A stretch of 60,000 nt of DNA, taken from positions 191,093,891 through 191,153,890 of the forward strand of contig NC_081406.1 of NCBI RefSeq assembly GCF_030272615.1, in the 5' to 3' direction. This stretch comes from Cryptomeria japonica. Its lineage: Eukaryota > Streptophyta > Pinopsida > Cupressales > Cupressaceae. The position numbers and the translations under genes were made by a program. Below are positions 57,204 through 60,000 of this stretch, one piece after another (the first letter of the stretch is position 1; each line of letters starts with the position of its first letter). The notes below the pieces were generated by a model. That model had not been told where the DNA came from. It did not search any database and saw only the letters and a program-made list of their open reading frames with translations.

Positions 57204-58729
57204 AAGATGTTTGAGAGGGGTTTCAGAGCTCTAGGAGTTATAATGCAAAATCTAGTTATTGGAAGATCCTCCAAATTTCAGACGTAGTCAAATTTCAAGG
57301 CATTTCAGGATCGGGAGTGAAAAATTTGTAACCAAGTTTAGAATTTGGGCTTGTGAAGCCCACCATCATGATTTGATTTTTTTTGCTAACTGGTTGTGTT
57401 CAGGTTCCAACATTTTTGTGCTGGAACAGAAGGAATTAGTTTAGTTTTTTTTGCTTTCTTTCAAAGTTAGTAAAAAGAACTCACCTTTCTTTTTTTGCAA
57501 AAGCTTAAAATGAACCTCATGATTTATTTTGGATGCATAAAATGAACTTCATGCTTTCCTTTTGGTTCTTAAAACAAAACTCAATCTTTTCTTTATTGCA
57601 TGGATAAAAAGGACAACAAATCAAACACTTTGCTTCTTGCAAGATTAGGAGAAAACACTTCATTTTGGGCTCTAAAAAGAACAACTACTTTTTAATTTTC
57701 TTGCAAAAAGTTAAAAAGAACAATCTACATTTTTTTGCAAGATTAAAAAGAACAATCAACTTGTCCATTTCTTACAAAGAGATTTACTTTCAAGTAAACG
57801 TGCTTTACTTTATGTTGACCAGGATTTCAATTTCCTAGTTAGACAAATAAATTGCTTTGTGGTATAAATGGAACACCGTGCTTATTGGAGCAACATCTCC
57901 AAATAGACTTTAGCAAATCATTGTCTTGAAGGTTAAAAAGAATATTGTTTGCCTTGTCTCAAAAGTGGAAGGTATATGCTCTCCCCTTAATTGGGTGACC
58001 AAAAAGCCAAACCACTCTTTCATGCTTTCTTTTACTTCAAGCAATTAAATCCTTTAGAAGGTCTGCCCTCCCGAGTTTTCCTTAGGGTGCCATTAATGGC
58101 TAGTGAGAGGGGAACGACCTAAGTGGGAAATGACTTTATCGCCAAGTGTTCCAACCCACTATAATCAAAAGTGGAGGCTGATGAAAGTCCTCTTTAACAG
58201 TTTTGCTCAGTGATTAGTCTTCTCCTAGTATCTTTAAGATATGCAAAGCCTCTTGAGGGAGTTTATCACTGAAGATTGACAGAAGCCTGATTAAGAACCT
58301 TAGCATTAGAGACTTTGAATCGAGTCAGTCGCCAAACATTGACAATATCATAGTGCAAGGGTGGGGAAGAATCCGCCCCCAAGATCACTCACCACATATC
58401 TCCTAAGATAACTACTCAATTGTGTAAGAATTCACTTTGGGTTAATTTCTAGCAAAAGACAAAATAAACGGGTGCCCCCTAGGGGGTGACAAGGCTGTTT
58501 GAGTTGATGGAGTATCGAGACTAGTGGACTATGATATTGTTAATGACCTTTGAATAAAAAGTCTATCTGATGTGTCTTTTGTTGTAAATCAAACTAGTGA
58601 TAACATCAGAGATTTGAACACATCCTCAAAAGAACATTCACTCAATGTTTAGCATTAGGATGACCATTGTCTTCATGTGTGCTATGTATTCTTGTCACAA
58701 ATGTTAAAATATCTTGCAAAGTATCCAAC
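57204..58729. other. Ty3 leader, non-coding
   Basis: No sustained frame. From 57470 to 57780 there are loose repeats of aaaaagaac followed by tttttgcaa, about six times. 58060-58500 is more mixed and includes a palindromic cccctaggggg (58478-58488). Confidence 0.6.
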
Positions 58730-59110
58730 AATCAAACTCAAAAGTCAATTCAAACAAGGAAAAATCATAAAGTGGAGAAGATTTCCAAATCTAACAAAGC
58801 ATCTTTTGAGGTGGTTACCAACATTTCAACTATCTTTAGGAAAGACTTTCATCCAACAAGATTAGAGGAGTATCAAACCAAGTGATCAAGAGTTTATCAT
58901 CCAACTATCTCAACGACAACAATACCTAGCTAGGTATTCAAGTTAGTCAAATCAAGTTTCCATATCAGGAGACTTTATCCATATCATTTGATGTGCTTTG
59001 TCATAGGGGCCTATTGAACAAACCCTTTTTTGACTTAGTAAGCTTGAGTATCCAAAATGAAGTATCCATCAAGTCAAGTGTTATTTTTCAAACATCATAG
59101 CAAAAGCATC
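58730..59110 (+). repeat. Leader direct repeat, copy 1
   Basis: Matches 59570-59900 at an offset of about 808 bases. Shared blocks: aacaatacctag, caagtttccatatcaggaga, ctttatccatatcatttga, aacttgagtat-type and atgaagtat. A frame at 58667-58885 is short and Lys/Ser-rich, with no known product. Confidence 0.8.
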
Positions 59111-59129
59111 AAACGAAGAAATTAGGATA

Positions 59130-59480
59130 GTTAGCGCATAGGAGCAACAACCTAGCGCATCTCAAACATTCAGTAGTGCATTCACACCAAAACTTAGTGC
59201 TTTCATCACTTATCTTAGCGCATGACCAATAGCATACTTGTAAAAATTTAGGTAACGCTTATCAACATCATTATAGCACATTCGAGCATCATCCTAGCAC
59301 ATTCAAGACATATTATAGTGCTTTCATATCAAACATTAGCGCGTAATCAGGATATATTAGCGCATAACTTGTCCAGCCAATTTATTATCAAACAGTCTGA
59401 AGTAGCGCATGGGAGAGGCAACATAGCGCATAGTGAACATTTAGTAGCGCTTCAAGAACTTTCTTTAGTGCATGATCAGT
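59130..59480. repeat. TAGCGCAT motif cluster 2
   Basis: Second and larger cluster, about 16 copies of tagcgcat and variants (tagtgcat, tagtgctt, tagcacat, tagcgctt, tagcgcgt), again 15-40 bases apart with unrelated sequence between. Confidence 0.8.
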
Positions 59481-59569
59481 ATTAGGGAAAAACATAGAGC
59501 GAAGCAGTCACTTTGGGAAAATTTTATCAACAGTTTCAAATACCCTTTCAGGTCCTTTAGCAAACTCAA

Positions 59570-59900
59570 CAACAAAATTTCAAATCCGATCATCAGTGAG
59601 AAAATTTCTGAATCCAACAAGGCACTCTTAGAACAAGTTTTTCAAAACATTAACTAGCTTGAGATCAAACTTCATCTAAGAAAATTAAAGAGTATCAAAA
59701 CAGTGATCAAAGGTCCCACCATCCAACGAATCCTATCAAAACAATACCTAGTTAGGTCCTCAAGTTTCCATATCAGGAGACTTTATCCATATCATTTGAC
59801 ACACTTTGTCGTGGAGGCGAATCAAACTAAACCTCTTCTTGATAAAGTAAACTTGAGTATTCAAATGAAGTATCTAGATCCAACATCAACATCAATATTT
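59570..59900 (+). repeat. Leader direct repeat, copy 2
   Basis: Second copy of 58730-59110. Two short frames (59472-59657, 59703-59915) cross it. They share no family motif and are probably chance openings, though a diverged gag start cannot be excluded at the window edge. Confidence 0.75.
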
Positions 59901-60000
59901 ATCATTTGTGTATGACCACTCCCCACATTTTGAGAAGAAGTCTTCATCAAAAGACTAAGTTAAAGAAGAGACAACCTAGTCCTAGGGCCCTTACCAAAAG

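Larger units (their letters stand above)
55330..60000 (+). mobile_element. Ty3-type element, 5' LTR and leader (truncated by window)
   Basis: LTR 55330-56788, then a primer-binding site at 56794, then more than 3 kb of leader without a long frame before the window ends. Large untranslated leaders before gag occur in some plant Ty3 lineages such as Tat-type elements. No pol is visible here, so lineage is uncertain. Confidence 0.75.

Overview
This window contains no recognisable host gene, tRNA or rRNA. It is intergenic DNA of a large-genome seed plant, built almost entirely of transposable elements that landed beside and inside one another. Very long Ty3 LTRs (3.9 kb), copia elements primed by initiator-Met tRNA, heavy CpG decay and deep nesting fit a gymnosperm such as a conifer. 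That assignment is inference; no species-diagnostic sequence was seen.

Layout. 1-14026: a Ty3/gypsy chromovirus-like array in the order pol, LTR, pol, LTR. Both pol copies are broken. 14027-16802: the 3' part of a diverged LTR of the same family. 16803-22224: AT-rich DNA holding a solo LTR with a GGAGA target duplication (17845-18590) and a diverged ~1.55-kb tandem duplication that looks like a minus-strand LTR. 22225-53499: three transposons nested like Russian dolls. 53500-55329: unassigned AT-rich DNA. 55330-60000: the 5' LTR, primer-binding site and long untranslated leader of another Ty3-type element that runs off the right edge.

The nest. The outer element (22225-53499, target duplication TAATT) is a non-autonomous copia-type element. 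It has a gag-like coiled coil with zinc knuckles and a long unknown reading frame, but no reverse transcriptase. An autonomous-type copia element (25929-50313, target duplication GCTGA/GCTAA) interrupted that frame. Its 3' LTR was in turn split by an 18.0-kb DNA transposon (32004-50050) with 33-bp terminal inverted repeats and a 4-bp target duplication TGTG.

The 18-kb DNA transposon is the most interesting object. It carries a DDE-type transposase gene on the plus strand (40500-43638, recently decayed, one short intron). A second, seven-exon gene of unknown function lies on the minus strand (49769 down to 47767). It also holds a 6.2-kb palindromic satellite, a nine-unit ~359-bp satellite, and GC-rich palindromes sharing a GGCGYRCGCC-like core near both ends. 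The 4-bp target duplication and the catalytic blocks suggest a Sola-like superfamily, but this could not be verified here.

All lineage names rest on reading motifs by eye. No alignment, database search or percentage identity was computed.
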